A DNA stretch of 53,290 nucleotides from Mycobacteriales bacterium (GTDB lineage: Bacteria > Actinomycetota > Actinomycetes > Mycobacteriales > SCTD01). The stretch covers positions 1 to 53,290 of the forward strand of contig JBBDWV010000025.1 in the NCBI GenBank assembly GCA_040902655.1. Reading direction: 5' to 3'. The translations under genes were made by a program, and so were the position numbers. How positions within the stretch are numbered: the first letter of the stretch is position 1; each line of letters opens with the position of its first letter. Of the stretch, positions 18,261 to 31,036 are shown piece after piece. Under the pieces are notes generated by a model that did not search any database, was not told where the DNA came from, and saw only the letters and a program-made list of their open reading frames with translations.

Positions 18261-19514
18261 ATGAGCACGACACCGTTCATGCCGCGGGACGAGGCGTTGC
18301 GGCTTGCGGCCGTCCGTCGCTACGACGTCCTCGACACCCCGCCCGACGGCGCCTTCGACCGGATTGCGGCCGTCGCGGCGCACCTGTTCGACGTCCCGAT
18401 CGCCATCGTCAGCGTCGTCGACACCGATCGGATCTGGTTCAAGAGCCACCACGGCCTCGACGCCACGCAGGTGGCGCGTGAGCCGGGGCTGTGCGCGTCG
18501 GCCATCCTGGGGTCGGAGCCGTGGATCGTCACCGACGCGGTGTCCGACCCGCGCACGCTCGTCAACAGCCTGGTCAGCGGTGCAGTCGGGCTGCGCTTCT
18601 ACGCCGGTGTGCCGCTCACGACGTCCGACGGCTACAACCTCGGCACGCTCTGCGTCATCGACCGGTTGCCCAGGCAGGTCACCGACGCCGAGACCGAGAT
18701 GCTCCAGCATCTCGCGGCCACGGTGATGGACGAACTCGAGCTGCGCCTGAGCGCCCGGCAGGCGGTCGGCGCCGCCGAGCGCCGGCTGCACGACGTCGAG
18801 CAACTGGCCGCCGCGCTGCAGGCCAGCCTCCTGCCGCCGTCCCTGCCTCGCGTGCCTTTCCTCGAACTGGGCGCCCGCTACCAGCCCGCCCACCGCTTCG
18901 AGGTCGGCGGCGACTTCTACGACGTCTTCCCGGTGGACGACCGCGCCTGGGGGTTTGTCATCGGGGACGTCTGCGGCAAGGGTCCGCAGGCCGCCGGGCG
19001 CACCAGCTGCGCGCGGTACAGCCTGCGCGGCGCCGCCGTGCACGAGTCCGGGGCAAGCTCAGTCCTGGACGCCGTGAACCAGGCCCTGCTCGCCGAGTGC
19101 GGCGGCGCGGTGGAGCCGGCGTTCGTGACGGCGCTCTACGCGCGCGCACAGCCGGTCCGGGACGGCGTCGAGATCGCCTTCGCCAGCGCGGGCCATCCCC
19201 TGCCGACACTGCTGCGCGCCGACGGCACCGTCGAGGAGGTCGGCCGCCCGGGAGCACTGCTCGGCGTGCTGCCGGCGGTCGATGCGCCGGACTGCAGCGT
19301 GTGGCTGTCCGCGGGCGACACGATGCTGCTCGTCACCGATGGGGTGCACGACTCCGGGCGTAGCCGCGGGCTGCAGCAGGAAGGTGTCGAGCAGGTGCTG
19401 CGCGGCTGCCGCGGACTGACGGCCGACGCGGTCGTCGAGCGGGTGCACCGGGCCGCGGCCGTGGCGCAGCGCGACGACATTGCGCTGCTCGCGCTGCGCG
19501 TGCCGCCGGCTTAG
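18261..19514 (+). CDS. GAF-domain SpoIIE/PP2C-type serine phosphatase
   Basis: A 417-residue cytosolic signalling protein. Residues ~10-165 are a GAF domain (VPIAIVSVVDTDRIWFKSHHG, LCASAIL, FYAGVPL, LGTLCVID). Residues ~190-417 are an RsbU/SpoIIE phosphatase: GGDFYDVF, GDVCGKG, ASAGHPLP, the metal-ligand VTDGVHDSG and the terminal QRDDIALLAL. Such proteins dephosphorylate anti-anti-sigma factors, so they feed partner-switching control of stress sigma factors. No anti-sigma genes lie in the window. It is two bases downstream of the DUF349 gene, so cotranscription is likely. Confidence 0.92.
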   Translation: MSTTPFMPRDEALRLAAVRRYDVLDTPPDGAFDRIAAVAAHLFDVPIAIVSVVDTDRIWFKSHHGLDATQVAREPGLCASAILGSEPWIVTDAVSDPRTLVNSLVSGAVGLRFYAGVPLTTSDGYNLGTLCVIDRLPRQVTDAETEMLQHLAATVMDELELRLSARQAVGAAERRLHDVEQLAAALQASLLPPSLPRVPFLELGARYQPAHRFEVGGDFYDVFPVDDRAWGFVIGDVCGKGPQAAGRTSCARYSLRGAAVHESGASSVLDAVNQALLAECGGAVEPAFVTALYARAQPVRDGVEIAFASAGHPLPTLLRADGTVEEVGRPGALLGVLPAVDAPDCSVWLSAGDTMLLVTDGVHDSGRSRGLQQEGVEQVLRGCRGLTADAVVERVHRAAAVAQRDDIALLALRVPPA

Positions 19515-19541
19515 CCGCCCGTCGCCGGCCGGTGCCGCCGA

Positions 19542-20249
19542 CTACCCCTGGACGACGACGTTCGTACGCAGGAAGTCGACGGTGCGGGACCAGGCCAGGG
19601 CGGCGTCGTCGGGGGAGTAGGTGCCGAGCCGGTCGGTGTCGTTGTGGAAGGCGTGTCCGGCGTCGTAGAAGTGGAACTCCACGTCGGCGCCCGACTCCTC
19701 GCGGATCTGGGTCTCCTGCGCGCGGGCGTCGCCGGCCGGGTAGAAGTCGTCCCGCAGGCCGTAGTGCCCCTGCACCGCCGCCGTGAGGCCGGTGAAGGTG
19801 GCCGGGACCGCCGGTCCCACGCCGTAGAAGGGGACGGCGGCGCTGACCTTCTCCCCCTGCTGCGCGGCCAGCAGCAGCACGAAGCCGCCGCCCATGCAGA
19901 ACCCGACGGCACCGACGGTGCTGCTCGTGACGGCCTCGTGGCCGAGCAGGAAGTCGACCGCACCGGCGAGCTCGCCGGCGGCCTGTTCGACCGGCAGGGT
20001 CGTCATCAGCTCGCCAGCCTCGTCGGCATCGTGGGTGGTCCGGCCGCCGTACAGGTCGGGTGCCAGCGCCACGAAACCTTCGGCTGCCAGCCGGTCCGCC
20101 ACGTCCGCGATGTGGTCGGTCAGGCCCCACCACTCCTGGATCACCACGACGCCGGGGCCGGAGCTGGCCTCGGGCAGCACGAGGTAGCCGTGCGCCTGAC
20201 CGGTACCGCTGGGGAAGGTGGTGTTCTGGCGGGACGCGTTCTCGGGCAC
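19542..20249 (-). CDS. Dienelactone hydrolase family protein
   Basis: A 235-residue alpha/beta hydrolase. It has the dienelactone-hydrolase pattern: QEWWGLTDHI with the Glu that positions the nucleophile, GFCMGGGF with the catalytic Cys, an Asp in the LRDDFYP region and the His in DAGHAFHND. Real dienelactone hydrolases open the lactone of chlorocatechol pathways, but many homologues are general carboxylesterases. No aromatic catabolism genes are adjacent. It is convergent with the phosphatase gene and last in a run of minus-strand genes. Confidence 0.9.
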   Translation of the reverse strand: MPENASRQNTTFPSGTGQAHGYLVLPEASSGPGVVVIQEWWGLTDHIADVADRLAAEGFVALAPDLYGGRTTHDADEAGELMTTLPVEQAAGELAGAVDFLLGHEAVTSSTVGAVGFCMGGGFVLLLAAQQGEKVSAAVPFYGVGPAVPATFTGLTAAVQGHYGLRDDFYPAGDARAQETQIREESGADVEFHFYDAGHAFHNDTDRLGTYSPDDAALAWSRTVDFLRTNVVVQG

Positions 20250-20287
20250 GGCGGCGCCTTTCGGAGCGGGAGCGGTTGCTGGCGAAT

Positions 20288-20491
20288 CTAGACCGGCTCC
20301 GGCTCCGGCTCCCCGGCCGGTACGACCTCGGGCGTCGGCTCGAGCGGCGGGGGCGGCAGGACGTCCGGCTCCTGCAGCGGCCCCGGATCGTCGGGGACCG
20401 GCGTGTCCGGGTCGAGCGGCGGTACGGCGTCGGGCTGGGGAGCGCCGGGTGTCGGCTCCAACGGGCGGGCGGCGTGGACTACTGGCTGCAT
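20288..20491 (-). CDS. Small proline-rich hypothetical protein
   Basis: A 67-residue open frame, 20% or more proline with many Glu/Asp, starting MQPVVHAARPLEPTPG and ending AGEPEPEPV. It lies between the acyltransferase and dienelactone hydrolase genes on the same strand, 17 bases after the former's stop. There is no recognisable domain, no clear ribosome-binding site, and low-complexity frames are easily made by GC-rich DNA. It may be a real disordered peptide or noise. Confidence 0.35.
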   Translation of the reverse strand: MQPVVHAARPLEPTPGAPQPDAVPPLDPDTPVPDDPGPLQEPDVLPPPPLEPTPEVVPAGEPEPEPV

Positions 20492-20508
20492 GGGCCCGGG
20501 ATGCCCCG

Positions 20509-22623
20509 TCAGCGCTGCTCCGTCACCTTCAGGGCCGAAGCGATCAGCGGGGCCAGTCGACGGGCGTAGGCGTGCGTGAGGTGCCGCCCGTCGGTGTAGA
20601 CCGGCGTCCGGCCGACGACGGCGGGACAGCGGCCGTCGACGCAGAACCAGGGCTCCGGATCGACGTACGTGGCGCCGACCCGGTGGGCCGCCTGCTGCTC
20701 CGCGGCGCTCACGGCGCGCCACTGCGCGGGCACCGGCTCGGTGCAGTCGACCGGGTCGGACAGCCGCGTCACGCATTCCTGCAGGTTGCCCGACCGCGGC
20801 GGGGCCCCGAGCAGGACGACCCGGTCGGCCTCGGCGCTCAGGGTGCGAAGCGTGACGGCCATGCCGTCCCCCCAGCGCTCGTAGCGGGCCTCCCCGGCCG
20901 GCTCGTCGACCTGCTTGTCGACCAGGGTGAGGGAGTTCGCCACGACCACCAGCTCCGGCTGCAGGGTGCGGACCTGCTCGACCACCCAGTCCTTGTGCTC
21001 GGCGCACTCGGTGAACGGCTCCTCCGGTCGATTCCGGTAGAACATCACCGCCGGCGCCGGGCACTGGTTGCGGGTCAGGACGTGGATGCGGAAGCCGAGC
21101 GGCTCGAGCGCGTCGCGCAGGGCCGGCAGCCAGCTGATCGCCATCGAGTCGCCCACCAGCGCGGCGGTCCGGCTGGCCGTGACCGGGCCGTAGCGGCAGC
21201 GTTCCAGGTTACCTGAGTTGACGTTGTCGCATCGGTCGGTCACCCACTCCGGAGCGCCCGCCAGGCTGATCCGCTCGAGCGATGGGTCCAGCAGCGGCCA
21301 GGACGCCGGCGCGAGCGAGCCGCGGATCCGCTCCGCCAGCGCGTCCGGGTCGGCCGACGAGCCGTCCGGATCGGCCGGGGCGGGTGGCGCGGCTTGCGGC
21401 ATCGGCGCGTCCCGGTGCAGCGCCACCGCCGGCAGCACGAAGCCGCCACCGAGCAGCGCTGCCGTCGCGCTCAGCGCCACCGCCGCCCGCCGGCCGCTGC
21501 CCTTGGGCAGGCTGCGCGGCGCCGGTCGGCGGGCGAGCCAGGAGGAGCGGCGGACCGGCTCCTCCACCAGGTGGTGGCACAGCGCGGCGAGGATGAACGT
21601 GGCGACCAGCGGGACGACCACGCCCAGGCTCGCCGGCAGCACCGCCACGCCGATCACCAGCACCGGCCAGTGCCAGAGGTAGAGCGAGTAGGACAGGCGT
21701 CCCAGGTAGCGACTGACCGGGTTGACCAGCACCCGGTTCCGGTCGGCGGCGCCCGCCTCGCCGGCCTGCAGGACCAGGGCGGTCGACAGCACCGGCAGTA
21801 CGGCGGCGAGGCCGGGGAAGGGCGTGCGCTCGGTGAACAGGACCGCCGACAGCACGATGCCGTACAGCCCCAGCCAGCCGAGGCCGACGGCGAACCGCAG
21901 CGGCAGCCGCTGGACCACCCCCGACTGTGCTCCCAGGGCCAGCAGCGCGCCCACCCCGAGCTCCCACGCACGCGCCGGCGTGGCGAAGTAGGCGACGGTG
22001 GCATCGGCGGCGGTCAGGTGCACCGACCAGGCGAACGAGGCCGCCGTGGCGAGCACGAGTACCGCGCCGGCGCCGCGTCGCCCGGCGAGCCACAGCGCGG
22101 CCAGCAGCAGCAGCGGCCAGACGACGTAGAACTGCTCCTCGACCGCCAGCGACCAGTAGTGCTGCACCGGCGAGGGCGGCCGGGTGTCGTCGAAGTAATC
22201 GGTGCCGATCGTCGTGAAGCGGACATTGGCCAGGAAGCCCAGCGACCACAGCGAATCGCGGACGGCCTGGCCGGCCCGCTCGCCGGCGAACAGCAGGTAG
22301 GCCGCCAGGTTGGTCACGGCCAGGACCAGGACCGCCGCCGGGAGCAGCCGCCGTACGCGGCGGGCGTAGAAGTCGCGCAGGCTGATGCGGCCCCTGTGGG
22401 CGTGCTCGCGCAGCAGTAGCCCGGTGATCAGGAAGCCGGAGACGACGAAGAACACGTCCACGCCGACGTAACCGCCGGTGGGGGCGCCCAGCGCATGGCT
22501 GGCCACGACCAGCAGCACCGCGACGGCCCGCAGCCCCTCGATGTCGGGCCGGAAGGTGTCCGCCGGGCGCGGCCAGCGATGGGTGACGACTCCCGGGACC
22601 GGGTGCCGCAGGGTGCTCCCCAT
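20509..22623 (-). CDS. Acyltransferase 3 / SGNH hydrolase fusion (OafA/YrhL type)
   Basis: A 704-residue membrane O-acyltransferase. Residues ~25-375 are an acyltransferase-3 domain with about 10 membrane segments, beginning FRPDIEGLRAVAVLLVVASH (catalytic His at the end) and including GGYVGVDVFFVVSGFLIT. After one more membrane segment (about 388-410) an extracytoplasmic SGNH domain (about 450-704) has VGDSMAISW and the catalytic DGRHLTH. Such fusions transfer acetyl groups to cell-surface sugars or peptidoglycan. The gene starts 17 bases after the secondary sigma factor gene and so may be read through from it. Confidence 0.93.
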   Translation of the reverse strand: MGSTLRHPVPGVVTHRWPRPADTFRPDIEGLRAVAVLLVVASHALGAPTGGYVGVDVFFVVSGFLITGLLLREHAHRGRISLRDFYARRVRRLLPAAVLVLAVTNLAAYLLFAGERAGQAVRDSLWSLGFLANVRFTTIGTDYFDDTRPPSPVQHYWSLAVEEQFYVVWPLLLLAALWLAGRRGAGAVLVLATAASFAWSVHLTAADATVAYFATPARAWELGVGALLALGAQSGVVQRLPLRFAVGLGWLGLYGIVLSAVLFTERTPFPGLAAVLPVLSTALVLQAGEAGAADRNRVLVNPVSRYLGRLSYSLYLWHWPVLVIGVAVLPASLGVVVPLVATFILAALCHHLVEEPVRRSSWLARRPAPRSLPKGSGRRAAVALSATAALLGGGFVLPAVALHRDAPMPQAAPPAPADPDGSSADPDALAERIRGSLAPASWPLLDPSLERISLAGAPEWVTDRCDNVNSGNLERCRYGPVTASRTAALVGDSMAISWLPALRDALEPLGFRIHVLTRNQCPAPAVMFYRNRPEEPFTECAEHKDWVVEQVRTLQPELVVVANSLTLVDKQVDEPAGEARYERWGDGMAVTLRTLSAEADRVVLLGAPPRSGNLQECVTRLSDPVDCTEPVPAQWRAVSAAEQQAAHRVGATYVDPEPWFCVDGRCPAVVGRTPVYTDGRHLTHAYARRLAPLIASALKVTEQR

Positions 22624-22640
22624 GCCGTTCCGGTCAGGAA

Positions 22641-24119
22641 CTACGCGACGTACTCGCGTAGCGCATCCGCGCGGCCGCCGGCGCGGATCTCGGCGAGGGT
22701 GTCGCGCTCGATCTGACGGATCCGCTCGCGGGTCAGGCCCAGGTGCCGGCCGACCTCGTCCAGCGTGCGCGGGCGGCCGTCGTCGAGGCCGAAGCGCATC
22801 CGCATGACGATCGCGGAGCGCTCGGGCAGCGAGTCCAGGACCTCGGACAGCTGGCCGTGCAGCATCTGCGTCTCGACGGCCGCCTGCGGGTCGATCGAGT
22901 CGACGTCGTGGATGAAGTCACCGAGGACGGCCTCGTCGTCGCCGACCGGCGCCTGCAGCGACAGGGTGTCGCGGCCGTGTCGCAGGATCTCCTCGACCTT
23001 CTCGGCGGTCATCGCGAGCGGCTCGCCGATCTCCTCGGAGGTGGGCTCGCGGCCCAGGCTCTGGGTGAGGTCACGGCGGGTGCGGGTCACCTTGGTGATC
23101 AGCTCGGCCATGTGGACCGGCACCCGGATGGTGCGGCCCTGGTCGGCCAGCGCACGCTGCAGTGCCTGCCGGATCCACCAGGTGGCGTAGGTGGAGAACT
23201 TGTAGCCCTTGGCGTAGTCGAACTTCTCCACCGCGCGCACGAGGCCCAGGTTGCCCTCCTGCACGAGGTCGAGCAGGTCCAGCCCGCGGCCCTGATAGCG
23301 CTTGGCCAGCGAGACGACCAGGCGCAGGTTCGCCTCGAGCAGGTGGCGCTTGGCGATCTCGCCGTCCTTCTCGATCTCGCCCAGGTCGCGGCGCATGGCG
23401 GCCGCGATCTTGGTTTCGCCGGCCCGGTGCTGGCGCAGCTTCTCGGTGGCGAACAGGCCCGCCTCGATCCGCTTGGCCAGGTCGACCTCCAGCTCCGCGG
23501 TCAGCAGGGCGACCCGGCCGATCTCGCGCAGGTAGGCCTTGACCAGGTCGATCCCGGGCGGCGGCTCGTCCAGCGCCAGTGGCTTGTCCTCCTCGGCGAC
23601 GGTGGCCGGCGCGGTGGCCGGCTCCGCGAACACGGTGTCACCCTCGGGCAGCGCGGCCTCGGCGACGGCAGCCTCGGCCTCCGCCTTGCTCTGCTTGGCC
23701 GGCTTGGCCGGCTTGGCCGCCTTGGCGGCGATGGCCGGAGCGCCCTCGGGGGCGGCCTGGCTCGGGACGGTCTCGGTCAGCACGTGCGTGTCCTCTCCGG
23801 ACTGATCAGCCGGTGCGGTGGTAACGGTGCGTCCGGCGGGACGCTTCTCCTGAGGTCCGACGGCCCGCTGGACCGGCCGGGCCCCCGACGCCTTCGACGT
23901 ACGACGAGTACGGGCCGCTGGACGTTCCGCGGCGCCGGGAACGGCCTCGAGCACCGCCCCTTGCTCGGACAGTGAGCGCAGGACCGCGCGCGCCTCGGCC
24001 GGACCGATGCCGGCGGCCTCGAAGGCCGAGCGCAGCTGCGCGAGGGACAGTGGTCCCTCGGCCGTCGAGCGCGCGACCAACGTCTCGACGACGTCGGCGG
24101 GACGTGCGGGGGCGGACAT
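22641..24119 (-). CDS. Group 1/2 sigma-70 factor (SigB-like), with region-1.1-like domain
   Basis: A 492-residue sigma-70. The N terminus (about residues 8-60, with AEGPLSLAQLRSAFEAAGIG and VLRSLSEQGA) resembles region 1.1 of HrdB-type factors. A low-complexity linker follows. Regions 1.2-2.4 include RLVVSLAKRYQGRGLDLLDL and the core-binding and melting segment [14 protein letters not shown]; region 4.2 is [18 protein letters not shown]. It lacks the terminal KLRHPSR...LRDYLD of primary factors, so I call it secondary. ATG 24119 has AGGAG at ideal spacing. Near-identity of the 4.2 recognition helix to the neighbouring factor implies overlapping promoters. Confidence 0.93.
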   Translation of the reverse strand: MSAPARPADVVETLVARSTAEGPLSLAQLRSAFEAAGIGPAEARAVLRSLSEQGAVLEAVPGAAERPAARTRRTSKASGARPVQRAVGPQEKRPAGRTVTTAPADQSGEDTHVLTETVPSQAAPEGAPAIAAKAAKPAKPAKQSKAEAEAAVAEAALPEGDTVFAEPATAPATVAEEDKPLALDEPPPGIDLVKAYLREIGRVALLTAELEVDLAKRIEAGLFATEKLRQHRAGETKIAAAMRRDLGEIEKDGEIAKRHLLEANLRLVVSLAKRYQGRGLDLLDLVQEGNLGLVRAVEKFDYAKGYKFSTYATWWIRQALQRALADQGRTIRVPVHMAELITKVTRTRRDLTQSLGREPTSEEIGEPLAMTAEKVEEILRHGRDTLSLQAPVGDDEAVLGDFIHDVDSIDPQAAVETQMLHGQLSEVLDSLPERSAIVMRMRFGLDDGRPRTLDEVGRHLGLTRERIRQIERDTLAEIRAGGRADALREYVA

Positions 24120-24267
24120 GCGATCTCCTGAGCTCTCGGGGCGGTGGCGCAGTGGACAGAACAGTCTCACGCCGCGCCAAGCGCACGAGCACCGAGCGGA
24201 AACGGTTGAGCGTCCCGGGCGGTCGAGCGCCCATGGTTGGCCACGTGCAGGGTCCAACGATCCCGCG

Positions 24268-24296
24268 CCGGAGAGGATTCCGGTAGGCCTCTCCGG
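24268..24296 (-). terminator. Stem-loop between metallopeptidase and second sigma gene
   Basis: CCGGAGAGG (24268-24276) and CCTCTCCGG (24288-24296) form a perfect 9-bp stem with an 11-nt loop. It lies 60 bases past the metallopeptidase stop on the minus strand, upstream of the secondary sigma promoter region, as expected of a terminator. There is no T-tract. Confidence 0.6.
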
Positions 24297-24355
24297 GTGA
24301 GGTCGCTCACAGGACTACCCGCAGGAGCCGGTCCTATCCAGGCCTGTTGCCGACG

Positions 24356-24699
24356 CTAGTCCCAGCCGAGCTCGTGCAGGCGGTCGTCGTCGATCCCGAC
24401 GTGGTGCGCGAATTCGTGCACCACGGTCACCTGGATCTCCTCGAGCAGGTGCTCGAGGTCCTCGGCCAGCAGGCACAGCGGGATCCGGTAGACGCTGATC
24501 CGGTCCGGCAGCGCCCCCGAGTAGTGCTCGCGTGCGGTCAGTGCGACGCCTTCGTAGAGGCCCAGCAGGTCCGGGTCGCCTTCGGCCTCGTCCTCGACGA
24601 CGACCACCACGTTGTCGAAGCACCGGGCCAGTTCCGGTGGCAGGCCGTCGAGCGCGTCGGCGACGTAGCCCTCGAACTCCTCCGGCGGGACCGGCTGCA

Positions 24700-24700
<1 letters not shown>
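24356..24700 (-). CDS. Small zinc metallopeptidase family protein (PF06262-type)
   Basis: A 114-residue minigluzincin-like protein. The zinc motif is VVHEFAHHVGIDDDRLHELG near the C terminus, with HEFAH and a downstream His/Glu. The N terminus MQPVPPEEFEGYVADALDGLP is typical of the family. Bacterial members are small, monomeric and of unknown substrate. Its ATG shares a base with the stop of the primary sigma gene (TGATG), so translation is coupled and it is effectively part of the sigma operon. Confidence 0.88.
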
Positions 24701-26049
<1,349 letters not shown>

Positions 26050-26244
26050 AGAGGCGTCCTTCGTCCATCGGGGTGGCCGGGCGAGCGCGGTCGTGCGGTG
26101 CCGGCCCGCCGGAGCGAGCACCGTGGCTGACGGTCCACGATCGGGACGGGCACGACGCTCCACCGCCGTCGCGGGTGTGGCAGGACCAGTATCGCCCCTC
26201 TTGCGCCCGGCGAGGGCCTGTCCGGCCGAAAGATGCGCTTCCGC

Positions 26245-26261
26245 AGCCCCGAGCCGGGGGG

Positions 26262-26263
<2 letters not shown>
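26245..26263 (-). terminator. Possible stem-loop at the end of aconitase
   Basis: AGCCCC (26245-26250) and GGGGCT (26258-26263) can form a 6-bp stem with a 7-nt loop on the minus strand, overlapping the aconitase stop codon. It is short and lacks a T-tract, so support is modest. Confidence 0.35.
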
Positions 26264-29081
<2,818 letters not shown>

Positions 29082-29111
29082 GTGCTGCTCCTTCAGTCGT
29101 TGTCGGTCAAG

Positions 29112-29672
29112 TTAGCGGGGGGTGCGCACGGCGTCCTCGACCAGGTCGAGAACGCCCTCGAGGTGCTCGCTGGGCATGCCGGTGGCCAGGCTGCTGACCA
29201 GGCCGTCGAAGACGAGCCGGAGGAAGTCGACCAGCAGGGGGACCGGCACGTCGCTGCGCACCACGCCGGCACCGCGCTGGCGCTCCAGACGCTGGGCGGT
29301 GGCGCGGGTGATCGCGTCCTGGCGTGCGGACCAGGACGCCGCGAAGGCAGGGTCGGTACGCACCCGCCGGCGGACCTCGAGCTGCACGCCGAGCCAGCCG
29401 GCGTCCTTGTTGTCGAGGTCGCGCATCACCTGCACCAGCCCGGACTCGGCCACGACCTGAGCGGTACGGGCGGCGTCGTCCTCGGCCAGCGCGAGGAACA
29501 GCGCCTCCTTGGAGGGGTAGTGGTGGAAGATCGCTCCGCGGGACAGCCCCGTCTCGGCCTCGAGCACCTTGACCGTGACGCCCTCGTAGCCGTGCCGGGC
29601 GAAGGCCCGCCGCGCCCCGGCCAGGATCTCGCCGCGTCGCGCGGCCAGCCGGTCGTCGGTCACCTTGGGCAC
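29112..29672 (-). CDS. acnR: TetR-family regulator, AcnR-like
   Basis: A 186-residue TetR regulator. The helix-turn-helix is in residues ~25-50 (VTVKVLEAETGLSRGAIFHHYPSKEALF). In Corynebacterium glutamicum AcnR is encoded next to acn and represses it; here the homologue lies directly upstream of acnA on the same strand. I therefore infer AcnR function; orthology rests on context and general similarity. The GTG start has TAAGCT ending 6 nt upstream, with a CGTACG-centred palindrome just before that hexamer, so autoregulation is likely. Confidence 0.85.
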   Translation of the reverse strand: MPKVTDDRLAARRGEILAGARRAFARHGYEGVTVKVLEAETGLSRGAIFHHYPSKEALFLALAEDDAARTAQVVAESGLVQVMRDLDNKDAGWLGVQLEVRRRVRTDPAFAASWSARQDAITRATAQRLERQRGAGVVRSDVPVPLLVDFLRLVFDGLVSSLATGMPSEHLEGVLDLVEDAVRTPR

Positions 29673-29678
29673 GACGCG

Positions 29679-29710
29679 AGCTTAGCTCAAACCGTACGTT
29701 CGTCTTGTTG
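29679..29710 (-). promoter_or_regulatory. Candidate acnR promoter and operator
   Basis: On the minus strand a -10-like TAAGCT (29679-29684) ends 6 nt before the acnR GTG. It is embedded in the near-palindrome GAGCTAAGCTC, and CGTACG lies immediately upstream within the -35/-10 spacer. The C. glutamicum AcnR site is also centred on a GTAC-containing inverted repeat, so this is a reasonable operator candidate. Confidence 0.5.
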
Positions 29711-29717
29711 AGAAGCG

Positions 29718-29755
29718 CCTGCGCCGCCGCAGCGAGAAGCCGACGGCGGCGCAGG
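29718..29755 (-). terminator. Strong stem-loop upstream of acnR
   Basis: CCTGCGCCGCCG (29718-29729) and CGGCGGCGCAGG (29744-29755) form a perfect 12-bp stem with a 14-nt loop. It lies downstream of the 47-residue membrane protein gene and upstream of the acnR promoter, both on the minus strand, so it probably separates the two transcription units. Confidence 0.65.
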
Positions 29756-29781
29756 TGGTACGGGTGGTGCGGTCGCGCAGT

Positions 29782-29817
29782 GGTGCGGGTGGTGCGGGTG
29801 GTGCGGGTGGTGCGGGT
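29782..29817. repeat. 9-bp tandem repeat GGTGCGGGT, four perfect copies
   Basis: Four identical 9-bp units, with diverged copies just to the left. The array abuts and slightly enters the stop codon of the small membrane protein gene (29817-29819). It is a likely length-variable microsatellite. Confidence 0.85.
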
Positions 29818-29960
29818 CAGAACACCCGGCGGCGGGTGCCGCCCAGCGGTACCAGGTTGACGATCAGGCCGACGACCAGCAGCACGATGCCGAGGGTGGT
29901 CAGGATCGACGGGCCCACGAGCACGCCGAGGAGCAGGAGGATGAGACCGAGCACGATCAT
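29817..29960 (-). CDS. 47-residue membrane protein, DUF6131-like
   Basis: A short frame beginning MIVLGLILLLLGVLVG and ending GGTRRRVF. It has two hydrophobic segments (about residues 2-16 and 20-38) separated by PSILTT, and a basic C terminus. This matches small actinobacterial membrane proteins annotated as DUF6131; the function is unknown. The ATG is preceded by AAGGGAT at good spacing. It is divergent from the EamA transporter gene. Confidence 0.7.
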   Translation of the reverse strand: MIVLGLILLLLGVLVGPSILTTLGIVLLVVGLIVNLVPLGGTRRRVF

Positions 29961-30101
29961 GGCGGATCCCTTCGTGTTGATGACATTCCGTGCTGGTCAT
30001 GTGCCCTCTGCGTGAGCGCGTACGCCCAGCATCCAGAACATCCCGGCATGTCCGGTCCGCGGCCGCCGGTCCTCCTGTCGGCGTTGCTAGCGTCCGCGTC
30101 C

Positions 30102-30974
30102 GTGCCGGCCCCCTCCGATCGCGTGCCGGCCCCGCTGCTGGTCCTGGCGGCGATCGTCTCGGTGCAGGCCGGCAGTTCGCTGGCCAAAACCCTGTTCGAC
30201 GACGTCGGCGCAGCGGGCGCCACGCTGCTGCGGCTCACGCTGGCGGCCGTGCTGCTGATCGCGGTGCTCCGGCCAGCCGTACGTTCCTGGTCGCGGACGT
30301 CGTGGTCGGCAGCCCTGCTGCTCGGCGGCGCGATGGCGGGGATGAACCTGGTCTTCTACCTCTCGCTCCGGACGGTCCCACTCGGCGTGGCCGTGACGGT
30401 GGAGTTTCTGGGCCCGCTGCTGCTCGCCCTGGTGCAGACCCGACGTGCGGTGGACCTGCTCTGGGCGGTGCTGGCCGCCAGCGGCGTCGCCCTGCTCGGG
30501 CTGGACAATCCCACGGGTGCCCCGCTTCAGGGCCTGCTGCTCGCCTTCGTCGCCGGGCTGTTCTGGGCCGGATACATCGTGGCGAGTGCGCGCCTCGGGC
30601 AGGTGTTGCCCGGGACCGACGGGCTCGCCGTGGCGCTGGCCTTCGCCGCGCTACTGGTGCTGCCGTTCGGCGCCTCCGGAGCGGCGGTGGTCCTGGAGCG
30701 GCCCTCGCTGCTGGTGGCCGCTCTCGGTGTCGCCCTGCTGTCGTCGGTGATCTCGTACGGCCTCGAACTCTCAGCGCTGCGCCGGATTCCCACCCGGGTC
30801 TTCGGGATCCTGATGAGCCTGGAGCCGGCCGCCGCGGCCGTGGCGGGCTTCGCCGTGCTGGGGGAGGCGCTGGGGACGCGGGAGATCGCGGCGCTGCTGC
30901 TGGTGAGCCTGGCCAGCGGCGGGATCACCCTGGCGCGGCGCCGCGACCGCGTGCCGGTGCAACCGCTCGAGTAG
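30102..30974 (+). CDS. EamA/RhtA-family drug/metabolite transporter
   Basis: A 290-residue inner-membrane carrier with ten hydrophobic segments arranged as two EamA repeats (for example LLVLAAIVSVQAGSSLAKTL and LGVALLSSVISYGLELSALRR). The segment SSVISYGLELSALRRIPTRVFGILMSLEPAAAA is diagnostic of the RhtA threonine/homoserine exporter subgroup. I chose GTG 30102: TAGCGT ends 8 nt upstream, and the longer frame from 30012 adds a hydrophilic leader without a ribosome-binding site. Export of amino acids or related metabolites is inferred. Confidence 0.88.
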   Translation: MPAPSDRVPAPLLVLAAIVSVQAGSSLAKTLFDDVGAAGATLLRLTLAAVLLIAVLRPAVRSWSRTSWSAALLLGGAMAGMNLVFYLSLRTVPLGVAVTVEFLGPLLLALVQTRRAVDLLWAVLAASGVALLGLDNPTGAPLQGLLLAFVAGLFWAGYIVASARLGQVLPGTDGLAVALAFAALLVLPFGASGAAVVLERPSLLVAALGVALLSSVISYGLELSALRRIPTRVFGILMSLEPAAAAVAGFAVLGEALGTREIAALLLVSLASGGITLARRRDRVPVQPLE

Positions 30975-30983
30975 CCGGACCGG

Positions 30984-31001
30984 CCGGCCGCCGGTGGCCG
31001 G
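30984..31001. terminator. GC-rich stem-loop between convergent genes
   Basis: CCGGCC (30984-30989) and GGCCGG (30996-31001) flank a GCCGGT loop. It lies in the 62-bp gap between the EamA gene and the convergent HesB-like gene and could serve both. Confidence 0.45.
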
Positions 31002-31036
31002 CGCGGCGGCCCAGGCCTGGATGACGGTGAAGTCGT

